Part shown: positions 1 to 4,808 of the stretch, one piece after another | Position numbering within the stretch: the first letter of the stretch is position 1 | Layout of the letters: each line of letters starts with the position of its first letter | Assembly: GCA_028865845.1 (NCBI GenBank) | Contig: JAGWJK010000267.1 | Span: 1 to 6,368, forward strand | Direction of reading: 5' to 3' | DNA length: 6,368 nt | From: Rhizobiaceae bacterium | GTDB lineage: Bacteria; Pseudomonadota; Alphaproteobacteria; Rhizobiales; Rhizobiaceae | The notes under the pieces: generated by a model | Seen by the model: the letters and a program-made list of their open reading frames with translations, nothing else | Database searches by the model: none | Told to the model about the DNA's origin: nothing | Program-made: the position numbers and the translations under genes

Positions 1-81
1 CACCTTCAGGTAGACGATGAGGCCGAGAAACAGAATGAGCGCGACGAAAGCGAAGAAAGTTTCGTCAAGACCAAATTCCAT
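1..81 (-). CDS. atpF: F0F1 ATP synthase subunit b (5' end only, runs off the window)
   Basis: Only the first 27 codons are present, beginning MEFGLDETFFAF and running through a hydrophobic stretch (about residues 9-25) that is the membrane anchor of subunit b. The protein is part of the peripheral stalk: its N-terminal helix sits in the membrane beside subunit a, and the absent remainder should be a long hydrophilic coiled coil reaching to F1. The ATG at 79-81 lies three bases after the stop codon of the b' gene. Its Shine-Dalgarno AGGAGGG (89-95, seven bases from the ATG) lies inside the last codons and stop region of the b' gene. The two genes are therefore probably translationally coupled, which suits proteins that pair as a b/b' heterodimer. 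Position as last gene of atpI-B-E-F'-F is the usual alphaproteobacterial order. Too short for motif checks beyond the N-terminal helix, but context makes the call firm. Confidence 0.93.
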   Translation of the reverse strand, partial: MEFGLDETFFAFVALILFLGLIVYLKV

Positions 82-84
82 GGA

Positions 85-678
85 TCAGCCCTCCTGCTTT
101 GCGGATGCTTCGGCGACGGCCGAGGCGACGTCGGCCTGGCCGGCGACGTTGCCGACAAGCTGTTCGACGACGGCGCCCGCCGTTTCTTCCGCAATCGCGC
201 CGACGTCGGCAAGGGCCTTCGTCTTGATGTCGGCGATGCGGGCTTCCGCAGCCTTCAGCTTTTCGGCAAGGCTCGCTTCGATCGCCTTGCGATCTTCCTC
301 AGCCTTGGCCTTGGCGGCGTCGCGCGCCGTTGCACCGATCGAATTCGCCTTGGCGCGCGCGGCGGCCAATTCGCGTTCGTAGGTCGCGACGGCAGCGTCG
401 GCTTCGGTCTTCAGGCGCGATGCCTCGTCGATATCCTGAGCAATACGATCGTGCCGGCTTTCCAGAATGCCACCCACGCGCGGGATGACGATCTTCTGCA
501 TAGCCACGTAGAAGATCACGAAGGTGATCACAAGCCAAAGCAGCTGTGACGGATAGGTCGTATGGTCAAACGGCGGGAATACGCCTCCGTGATGGCCCTG
601 AGCGGGCGCACCCGTTTCCGTATGCACCGCGCCAGCTGCCGGGGGTGCCTCGTCGGCATAGGCCGGAGTCACAAACAT
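85..678 (-). CDS. atpF': F0F1 ATP synthase subunit b' (second, diverged b-type stator subunit)
   Basis: The product of 197 residues is the b' stator subunit, which pairs with b to form the peripheral stalk of the ATP synthase; alphaproteobacteria and photosynthetic bacteria carry this duplicated b. Residues 1-43 are a Pro/Ala/His-rich N-terminal segment, residues 44-65 ([19 protein letters not shown]) are one membrane helix, and about 70-175 is an Ala/Glu/Lys/Arg-rich coiled coil beginning with [12 protein letters not shown]. The N-terminus ([11 protein letters not shown]) resembles a signal-peptide cleavage region but lacks a hydrophobic core, so I do not call export. I chose the ATG at 676-678: a GGAGG (684-688) sits five bases upstream. 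The GTG at 682-684 would give 199 residues but shares bases with that Shine-Dalgarno. The gene follows atpE after a 78-base gap containing a strong hairpin and is three bases from atpF. It is often annotated atpG or atpX, so symbols vary. Confidence 0.95.
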   Translation of the reverse strand: MFVTPAYADEAPPAAGAVHTETGAPAQGHHGGVFPPFDHTTYPSQLLWLVITFVIFYVAMQKIVIPRVGGILESRHDRIAQDIDEASRLKTEADAAVATYERELAAARAKANSIGATARDAAKAKAEEDRKAIEASLAEKLKAAEARIADIKTKALADVGAIAEETAGAVVEQLVGNVAGQADVASAVAEASAKQEG

Positions 679-683
679 GCTCA

Positions 684-688
684 CCTCC
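684..688 (-). promoter_or_regulatory. Ribosome binding site that fixes the b' start
   Basis: On the minus strand the sequence reads CTGGAGGTGAGCATG. GGAGG is five bases from the ATG (676-678) and overlaps the alternative GTG (682-684), so a ribosome bound here would initiate at the ATG. Confidence 0.75.
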
Positions 689-708
689 AGGTGGTCTGCA
701 AATGCGAA

Positions 709-741
709 TAATCACGGCCCGCTGCCCGCGAGCCGTGATTT
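709..741 (-). promoter_or_regulatory. Intercistronic hairpin between atpE and the b' gene
   Basis: AATCACGGC (710-718) pairs perfectly with GCCGTGATT (732-740), nine base pairs. After one C/A mismatch the stem continues for three more pairs (720-722 with 728-730), closing a five-base loop. It begins 17 bases after the atpE stop codon. On the minus strand the bases after the stem (ATTCGCATTTGC) contain no U-run, so it is not a classic intrinsic terminator. In other bacteria hairpins near atpE affect mRNA stability or expression, consistent with the need for about ten or more c subunits per b'. A 3'-protecting or attenuating role here is inferred. Confidence 0.7.
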
Positions 742-756
742 ATCAGGCCGCTGAAA

Positions 757-984
757 TCAGACGGCGAAGAGCAGGAGGAGAGCGATGAGCAGCGAGAAGA
801 TGCCCAGAGCTTCCGTAACGGCGAAACCGAATACCAGACGGCCGAACTGGCTGTCAGCGGCAGACGGATTGCGAAGCGCGCCGGACAGGTAGCTGCCGAA
901 GATGTTGCCGAGGCCGAGAGCCGTGCCGGCCATACCAAAGCAAGCGAGACCTGCACCGATGTACTTTGCTGCTTCCGCTTCCAT
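757..984 (-). CDS. atpE: F0F1 ATP synthase subunit c (proton-binding ring subunit)
   Basis: This 75-residue protein is the c subunit; a ring of identical copies rotates as protons bind and leave, driving ATP synthesis. It is a helical hairpin: helix 1 about residues 8-34 is Gly/Ala-rich ([17 protein letters not shown]), the polar loop carries R38-N39-P40 (equivalent to the RQP loop that contacts F1), and helix 2 about 47-74 holds the proton-binding carboxylate E58 in AVTEALG. The residues after E58 are Ala-Leu rather than the Ser/Thr typical of Na+-binding c rings, so H+ specificity is inferred. The ATG at 982-984 has AGGAG (991-995) six bases upstream; the open frame extends 19 codons further back without such support. 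It lies 68 bases after atpB, a gap holding only a weak five-pair hairpin (1022-1026 with 1036-1040), and 78 bases before the b' gene. Confidence 0.98.
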   Translation of the reverse strand: MEAEAAKYIGAGLACFGMAGTALGLGNIFGSYLSGALRNPSAADSQFGRLVFGFAVTEALGIFSLLIALLLLFAV

Positions 985-1052
985 GTTGAACTCCTTTGAA
1001 ATGGTTGTTGCGGCGAATGACTGACGCCCTGCAGACGTCAATGTCGGTATCC

Positions 1053-1805
1053 TTAGTGGCCACCCGGATGGATTGCGTCATTGAGGTACATGCAAGTCAG
1101 CACCGCAAAGACGTAAGCCTGGAGGAAGGCGACGAGGAACTCGAGACCGGTCAGGGCGACGGTCATGATCAGGGGAAGAATGGCACCACCGACACCCAGC
1201 GCACCAAGAGCTCCGAGCGAGGCGACGAAGCCTGCGAACACCTTGAGCGTGATATGGCCAGCGAGCATGTTGGCGAAAAGACGAACGGAGAGGGAAATCG
1301 GCCGCGACAGGAAGGAGATGATTTCGATGATCACCACCAGCGGCAGCAGAATACCCGGAACACCCTGCGGCACGAACAGCTTAAGAAAGCCGAGGCCGTT
1401 CTTATAGAAGCCGTAGAGGATGACCGTCAGGATAACCAGCAAGGCCAGCGCGAAGGTGACGATGATCTGGCTGGTGACGGTGTAAAAATAGGGAACCATG
1501 CCGAGCAGATTTGCCGTCAGCACGAACATGAAGAGCGAGAACACCAGCGGGAAGAACTTCATTCCCTTGGTTCCCGCCCCCTCTTTCAGCATCGAGGCGA
1601 TGAACTCATAGGCCATTTCCGCCACCGATTGCGAGCGCGTCGGGATGACGCTGCGGTTCGACGTGGCGAAATAGAGGAAGCCGGCGGAAATCGCTGCGGC
1701 AGCCACCATGAACAAGGAAGCATTGGTGAACGAAAAATCAATCCCGCCGATATCGATCGGTATAATCTTGAAGATCAGGAACTGATGGGTAGGACCGTTT
1801 GCCAC
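1053..1805 (-). CDS. atpB: F0F1 ATP synthase subunit a (proton channel stator)
   Basis: Subunit a supplies the two proton half-channels beside the c-ring. The 250-residue protein begins ANGPTHQF and has hydrophobic helices near residues 29-46, 85-106, 111-133, 152-166, 171-198 and 205-240. The essential arginine is R175 in [14 protein letters not shown] (E. coli R210). H184 and E222 occupy the sites of E. coli E219 and H245, the acid/histidine exchange also found in mitochondrial a subunits. The start is GTG (1803-1805). In this frame the stretch back to the atpI stop (1884-1886) contains no other ATG, GTG or TTG, and the next Met is residue 33 inside helix 1. The Shine-Dalgarno is poor (AAAGAGAAC only), and a hairpin lies just upstream. 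The spacing to atpI is 78 bases and to atpE 68 bases, within one operon. Confidence 0.98.
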   Translation of the reverse strand: MANGPTHQFLIFKIIPIDIGGIDFSFTNASLFMVAAAAISAGFLYFATSNRSVIPTRSQSVAEMAYEFIASMLKEGAGTKGMKFFPLVFSLFMFVLTANLLGMVPYFYTVTSQIIVTFALALLVILTVILYGFYKNGLGFLKLFVPQGVPGILLPLVVIIEIISFLSRPISLSVRLFANMLAGHITLKVFAGFVASLGALGALGVGGAILPLIMTVALTGLEFLVAFLQAYVFAVLTCMYLNDAIHPGGH

Positions 1806-1826
1806 CGCTTGTTCTCTTTCATTTTC

Positions 1827-1841
1827 CCGCTCTTCGAGCGG
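1827..1841 (-). promoter_or_regulatory. Small hairpin just upstream of the atpB start
   Basis: On the minus strand CCGCTC-GAA-GAGCGG forms a six-pair stem with a GAA triloop, ending 21 bases before the atpB GTG. The following bases (GAAAATGAAAGAGAACAAGCG) are purine-rich and probably unstructured. It could affect atpB initiation, given the weak Shine-Dalgarno, but this is inferred from position only. Confidence 0.45.
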
Positions 1842-1883
1842 ATGCCTCTCACCAGGAAACCACGCTTGAGCGCGACCTCCGCC

Positions 1884-2231
1884 TTATCTCTTTTTATCCA
1901 GCCCGTGCTTCTCAAGCATCGGTGTCGCCACCTTGCCTGCGGAGCGCAGAACATTCAGCACACCGGCACAGAATCCGAGAAGCAGAAGAACAATCATGCC
2001 CCACGGCGCCGTGCCGACAAAACGGTCGAAGAGATAGCCCAGAACAGCGCCAACGATGATGGCAGCAATGAATTCACTGGAAAGCTTCATCGCCTCTGCA
2101 TAGCCCTTTCGGCTTGCCTCGGCGCGAACCTCCCCTCGTTCATCCTCTCCCACCGCGGAGCGCTTGTCGGCCAGTTCGGCCCCCAGCTGCGCCCGCCGCT
2201 TTTCCAGACTTTCGTCGCGGTCATCCGTCAT
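1884..2231 (-). CDS. atpI: AtpI, F0 assembly protein (ATP synthase protein I family)
   Basis: This 115-residue protein belongs to the small AtpI/Atp1 family at the head of F0 operons. Known family members assist assembly of the c-ring and are not part of the finished enzyme. Residues 1-48 are charged and hydrophilic (two acidic/basic blocks, likely cytoplasmic). Two membrane helices follow, about 52-70 (SEFIAAIIVGAVLGYLFDR) and 77-95, joined by the family signature GTAPWG, and the second is followed by LGFCAGVLNVLR; the tail is basic. The ATG at 2229-2231 has GGGAGG (2240-2245) eight bases upstream. An upstream GTG at 2304-2306 would add 25 residues (AKPAVRLRVDRG...), but it has no proper ribosome site, lies only about 20 bases from the predicted transcription start, and those residues do not resemble the family. 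It is the first gene after the predicted promoter, 78 bases ahead of atpB. Confidence 0.93.
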   Translation of the reverse strand: MTDDRDESLEKRRAQLGAELADKRSAVGEDERGEVRAEASRKGYAEAMKLSSEFIAAIIVGAVLGYLFDRFVGTAPWGMIVLLLLGFCAGVLNVLRSAGKVATPMLEKHGLDKKR

Positions 2232-2239
2232 TGTGATGT

Positions 2240-2245
2240 CCTCCC
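2240..2245 (-). promoter_or_regulatory. Ribosome binding site of atpI
   Basis: GGGAGG eight bases upstream of the ATG at 2229-2231 is the strongest ribosome site in the atpI leader and decides for the 115-residue form over the 140-residue open frame. Confidence 0.7.
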
Positions 2246-2252
2246 TTTCGCT

Positions 2253-2319
2253 GCGCGTAACCCTATTACCCCGGTCAACGCGTAAACGAACGGCAGGTTT
2301 CGCCACCTTTCGGCCCGTT
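2253..2319 (-). promoter_or_regulatory. Possible structured 5' leader of the atp operon
   Basis: Two foldable elements lie between the predicted transcription start and the atpI ribosome site. The upstream one pairs AACGG (2289-2293) with CCGTT (2315-2319) and, inside, AGGT (2295-2298) with ACCT (2305-2308). The downstream one pairs CGCGT (2254-2258) with ACGCG (2278-2282) plus a smaller inner CC/GG pair. Stems are short and interrupted. No known riboswitch or ribosomal-leader motif is recognised, so a regulatory role is only a suggestion. Confidence 0.3.
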
Positions 2320-2333
2320 TTGAAGTCGCGCGC

Positions 2334-2362
2334 AACATAGTTTTAGGAAAAACCATAGTCAA
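2334..2362 (-). promoter_or_regulatory. Sigma-70-type promoter of the atpIBEF'F operon
   Basis: On the minus strand a -35 box TTGACT (2357-2362, preceded by CC, as in the CTTGAC form common in alphaproteobacteria) is followed by exactly 17 bases and a -10 box TATGTT (2334-2339). The expected transcription start is near 2327, leaving a leader of about 96 bases to the atpI ATG. The DNA just upstream (about 2380-2425) is AT-rich, as for strongly expressed promoters. This is the best promoter match in the window and sits where the housekeeping operon needs one. Confidence 0.75.
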
Positions 2363-2437
2363 GGCGTAGACGACATCTGTCCAGCCATAAATTAGCCGAA
2401 TTAAATCATGATCTTAAGAGAAATAGGCGGTGTGGAC

Positions 2438-2468
2438 GGAAAACTAAGCCGAAGATTCCTCTTCCGGC
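2438..2468 (-). terminator. Probable intrinsic terminator after the cell wall hydrolase gene
   Basis: Reading on the minus strand, GCC-G-GAAGA (2468 down to 2460) pairs with TCTTC-GGC (2455 down to 2448) around a GGAA loop, with one bulged G, and is followed by TTAGTTTTCC. The U-tract is imperfect and the stem only eight pairs, so termination may be partial. It lies about 74 bases after the hydrolase stop codon and upstream of the atp promoter, the right place to separate the two units. Confidence 0.45.
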
Positions 2469-2541
2469 ACGGCTTTTCTGCGGTCTTTTTATCCGCTGCC
2501 GACGGCCTGCGAGCCTCGCCTAGCCAATCCGGGTGACGTGC

Positions 2542-3720
2542 TCAGCTCCAGCCGCCGCCGTAGGTGCGATCGAAGATGTGCATACCGATGCGGCCGACCT
2601 TCACCATCTCGGCCGCCCATTTCGGCCTGACATAAACGGCATGGTAATGCGTGGCGGAGCCAACTTCCGGCAGCCAGATCTTGCCGGCGGTCACGGCCAT
2701 GGCGACCTGCCGGGCAATCTTCCAATGTTCCGGCGAATTCACCCGGTCTTTGACGTTGTCGCAGGCAAACGAGAACTGGCAGGCATTGTGCCAATCCTCA
2801 TTCTGATAGACGACGCCGCAGATGGTTTTCGGATAGGCGGGATTGCGGACGCGGTTGAGGATCACCTGGGCCACGGCCGCCTGCCCCTTCACCGATTCTC
2901 CGCGCGCCTCGAAATAGATGCCGGTTGCCAGGCATTGCTGCTCGTCGGAGGAAAAGACCGTGGGGGGCAGCACGTTAGCAGCCCACGCATGATCGTCGGG
3001 ACCGATCTGCGGCACGAAGCGCCCCTCATCGTTCTGATCCTTGGCGAGAATCGAATCGAAAGGGGAAACGCGGGCATAGTCCGGTGCCGGCGAGGCATAG
3101 GCGGCGGCCAGAACATCGGCGTCGTTGCTGGTCACCAGGCTCGCCAGCATCGGCGGCACGCTGTCGTCGGGCTTGGGCGACTCCTTCTTATAGAAGGCCG
3201 TCGCGATCTGGATTTCCTTGCCGCTGATCTTCGGCTTCAGGAAGGCGGTCCGGTCGCTGCCGTCGAGTTCCGGGCTTAGGAGCAGACTTTGTCGCTGCAG
3301 CACCGAACCGGCGGAGAAATCCTTCGGCGGCTGCATCGGCTCGACGGCAACCACCCTACTCTTCTTGTCCTGACGATTGATGCGGTCCTCATCCGGTCTG
3401 GGATCGCTGCCCTTCTGTTCGGAAACGAAGGCGACGCGACGTCCGTCCGGTAAAACGAGGCCGCCGTCGCCGAGGCCCGTCGAGGTCGATGCATCGCCAA
3501 ATGCAAGCTCGGCCTGATGCGTCGAGCCGGCAGGCGAGTTGGTGATCACCATGCGCCAGTTGCTGCCGCCGCGATCGATACCCGCGAGCAGACCGGCGAG
3601 GTCGGCATAGGCGGCGGTCGATGGAAACACCATCCACGCGCATAGCCCGAAGACAGCCGGAGAGACCCAATTTTTCGGCAGCAGACGAATTTTGGGAAAG
3701 GCGCGACGCGGACGAGACAA
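2542..3720 (-). CDS. Exported cell wall hydrolase with C-terminal SleB (Hydrolase_2) domain
   Basis: The 392-residue precursor has a basic N-terminus (SRPRRAFPKIRLLPK), a hydrophobic core (about 19-33) and a signal-peptidase-like site AYA|D after residue 39, so it is probably periplasmic. Residues 41-260 form a low-complexity, Pro/Asp/Ser-rich region of unknown role. About residues 262-386 match the SleB/CwlJ family (Hydrolase_2): GIYFEARGE with likely catalytic E271, then GQAAVAQVILNRV and CQFSFACD. Family members cleave glycan strands of peptidoglycan; SleB was named for spore germination, but relatives are common in non-spore-forming alphaproteobacteria and probably serve envelope remodelling. 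The TTG start (3718-3720) has GGAG (3728-3731) seven bases upstream. No ATG, GTG or TTG occurs in frame between it and a stop at 3787-3789, and the next Met (residue 30) would cut the signal peptide. It is transcribed toward atpI but separated by a terminator and the atp promoter. Confidence 0.9.
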   Translation of the reverse strand: MSRPRRAFPKIRLLPKNWVSPAVFGLCAWMVFPSTAAYADLAGLLAGIDRGGSNWRMVITNSPAGSTHQAELAFGDASTSTGLGDGGLVLPDGRRVAFVSEQKGSDPRPDEDRINRQDKKSRVVAVEPMQPPKDFSAGSVLQRQSLLLSPELDGSDRTAFLKPKISGKEIQIATAFYKKESPKPDDSVPPMLASLVTSNDADVLAAAYASPAPDYARVSPFDSILAKDQNDEGRFVPQIGPDDHAWAANVLPPTVFSSDEQQCLATGIYFEARGESVKGQAAVAQVILNRVRNPAYPKTICGVVYQNEDWHNACQFSFACDNVKDRVNSPEHWKIARQVAMAVTAGKIWLPEVGSATHYHAVYVRPKWAAEMVKVGRIGMHIFDRTYGGGWS

Positions 3721-3768
3721 TACCGGACTCCAAACGGCACTCGAGAACAGGAGCCTCGATAATCTCTG

Positions 3769-3791
3769 ATTAACCTTGATGGATGGTTAAT
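3769..3791 (-). promoter_or_regulatory. Inverted repeat with CtrA-like half-sites upstream of the hydrolase gene
   Basis: ATTAACC (3769-3775) and GGTTAAT (3785-3791) form a perfect seven-base inverted repeat with nine bases between. The minus-strand arm reads TTAACCAT (3783-3790), the half-site reported for the cell-cycle regulator CtrA in alphaproteobacteria; the plus-strand arm reads TTAACCTT, one base off. The spacing is not the classical TTAA-N7-TTAA. It lies about 62 bases upstream of the TTG start, where an activator or repressor of this gene would bind. CtrA binding is inferred from motif only. Confidence 0.4.
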
Positions 3792-3806
3792 TCGCGCGAG
3801 GACGCG

Positions 3807-3818
3807 TTCACGCGTGAA
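3807..3818. repeat. 12-base perfect palindrome TTCACGCGTGAA
   Basis: A perfect two-fold symmetric 12-mer lies in the intergenic region upstream of the hydrolase gene, 16 bases beyond the CtrA-like inverted repeat. The symmetry fits binding by a dimeric regulator, but the surrounding CG-rich sequence makes chance more likely than usual. No known regulator is assigned. Confidence 0.35.
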
Positions 3819-3893
3819 ATGCGCGAGTGCGAAACCTAGAGACCCGGGAGTAGCTCATCGAGCCTTCGGTTGGAACCCTTGGAGCGCACGGTC

Positions 3894-4724
3894 TCAAACG
3901 ACGGCAGAAATCCCCTTTACGGCTGATGGCGGATCGATGTGCTCCGCGTCCATATACCGCCTCGTCAGGACGACAGAGATATAGGTCCAGCCCATCATCT
4001 GAAAGCCCATGGAGATGATCATTATTACAGCCAACGGGATATTCGGTCGCCCGTTGGTCAACAAATCAGGACCGGTGAAAACAGCCGACACGATGACGGC
4101 CACCATCGCCACGAGCACAGGAATAGTTACTCCGGCCAGAACGCGCCCATACGTCGCCAGGAACCTTACTTTGCCCCTTTGGAATGCGTCCTCAAAACTT
4201 GAGTTTATGCCGCGCAGCCCCGCCGGAAGCCAGGTACCGAAAAGTGCCATGACGATGCTAAAGATCGCAGAAAATATCAACATTCCCGCAAACACCGACC
4301 AGAGGGTAAAGGAAGAAAAAACGCCGCCTCCCAATAAAAAATAAATAGAAGGTAGCATGATGAGAAGTGTAATCAGGAAAAGAGCCGCACTCTTAAAAAA
4401 GAACCTCAGGAGCGGAAACCCACCGGGTCTAAAAAAGAACCTCAGGAGCTTGAAATCATCGTGTTTGACTGTCGCCTTGAAATCAAGATCCCACAAAATA
4501 GATTCTTGTACGTTCATCGAGAGTGTGCACAACAAAAACGTACTGACTATGTTTGAGTAGAATTCCTGAAGATATTCGCCGGCAATTTGAACAGCGAACA
4601 ATAGCAGGGCGTAAGTTATGTAGAAATCCATATTGCGACGTGCGATCGAAAAGGCTTCTTTGAGCATCCGCAAGCATCCTCTCGAAAATGCACCGTGGTG
4701 ATTCTCGTCAAAATTGAACTTCAT
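3894..4724 (-). CDS. Unrecognised six-helix inner membrane protein
   Basis: I do not recognise this 276-residue protein. It begins with a short polar segment (MKFNFDENHHG), then an amphipathic stretch, and has hydrophobic helices near residues 33-47, 57-72, 112-132, 138-165, 198-217 and 229-252, ending in a polar tail (RRYMDAEHIDPPSAVK). No catalytic motif, ligand site or transporter signature is visible. The motif LLRFFF occurs twice (93-98 and 105-110), encoded by a 20-base exact repeat. Base composition differs from the neighbours: hand-counted 60-base rows inside it hold 24 to 29 G+C, while a kup row held 41. The start is uncertain: ATG at 4722-4724 has only a weak GGGTG nearby, and GTG at 4731-4733 would add three residues with no ribosome site. 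The gene begins only 30 bases after the stem of the kup terminator, so its promoter is unclear. Real coding is supported by the open length and coherent membrane topology. Confidence 0.72.
   Translation of the reverse strand: MKFNFDENHHGAFSRGCLRMLKEAFSIARRNMDFYITYALLLFAVQIAGEYLQEFYSNIVSTFLLCTLSMNVQESILWDLDFKATVKHDDFKLLRFFFRPGGFPLLRFFFKSAALFLITLLIMLPSIYFLLGGGVFSSFTLWSVFAGMLIFSAIFSIVMALFGTWLPAGLRGINSSFEDAFQRGKVRFLATYGRVLAGVTIPVLVAMVAVIVSAVFTGPDLLTNGRPNIPLAVIMIISMGFQMMGWTYISVVLTRRYMDAEHIDPPSAVKGISAVV
4394..4449 (-). repeat. Two exact 20-base direct repeats, 36 bases apart, within the membrane protein gene
   Basis: The 20-base copies at 4394-4413 and 4430-4449 are identical and offset by 36 bases, twelve codons, so the reading frame is kept and the protein carries LLRFFF twice. 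Each includes a run of six A (six T in the coding strand). The 16 bases between copies are not clearly repeated, so this is a partial duplication or a strongly diverged tandem unit. Confidence 0.85.
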
Positions 4725-4753
4725 ATCACCCACTTGCGCAATAGAAAGCTCAA

Positions 4754-4781
4754 AAGGCCCGGCGAATATCCACCGGGCCTT
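4754..4781 (-). terminator. Intrinsic terminator of kup
   Basis: AAGGCCCGG (4754-4762) and CCGGGCCTT (4773-4781) form a perfect nine-pair GC-rich stem around a ten-base loop. On the minus strand the stem runs into TTTTGAGCTTTCT, a short broken U-tract. It starts 27 bases after the kup stop codon. The remaining bases of the 84-base gap before the next ATG show no convincing promoter. Confidence 0.8.
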
Positions 4782-4808
4782 CCATGTAAAAAATCGGACT
4801 AATTTGCA

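Noticed and set aside
85..684. GTG at 682-684 as start of the b' gene
   Set aside because: It overlaps the GGAGG ribosome site that is correctly spaced for the ATG at 676-678.
757..1041. Longer subunit c (94 residues) with 19 extra N-terminal residues
   Set aside because: The c subunit is normally about 75 residues in this group and the internal ATG has AGGAG at ideal spacing; the extension covers the intergenic region.
996..2285. A 429-codon open frame on the plus strand opposite atpI and atpB
   Set aside because: It lies antisense to two firmly identified genes; its translation is rich in Glu, His, Arg, Gln and Asp with no domain, typical of the antisense frame of high-GC membrane protein genes.
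1884..2306. Longer AtpI (140 residues) starting at GTG 2304-2306
   Set aside because: There is no proper ribosome site, the extra residues do not fit the family, and a good GGGAGG precedes the ATG at 2229-2231.
2401..2418. AT-rich partial palindrome with TTAA at both ends, upstream of the atp promoter
   Set aside because: The TTAA boxes are nine bases apart and out of symmetry with the central ATCATGAT; it does not match CtrA spacing and is best explained as AT-rich upstream promoter DNA.
3845..3895. A tRNA-like stretch on the plus strand (GGGAGTAGCTCA, then GGTTGGAACCC)
   Set aside because: It resembles pieces of the D and T arms, but the distance is too short for an anticodon arm and no acceptor stem closes it; no tRNA or clear tRNA remnant.
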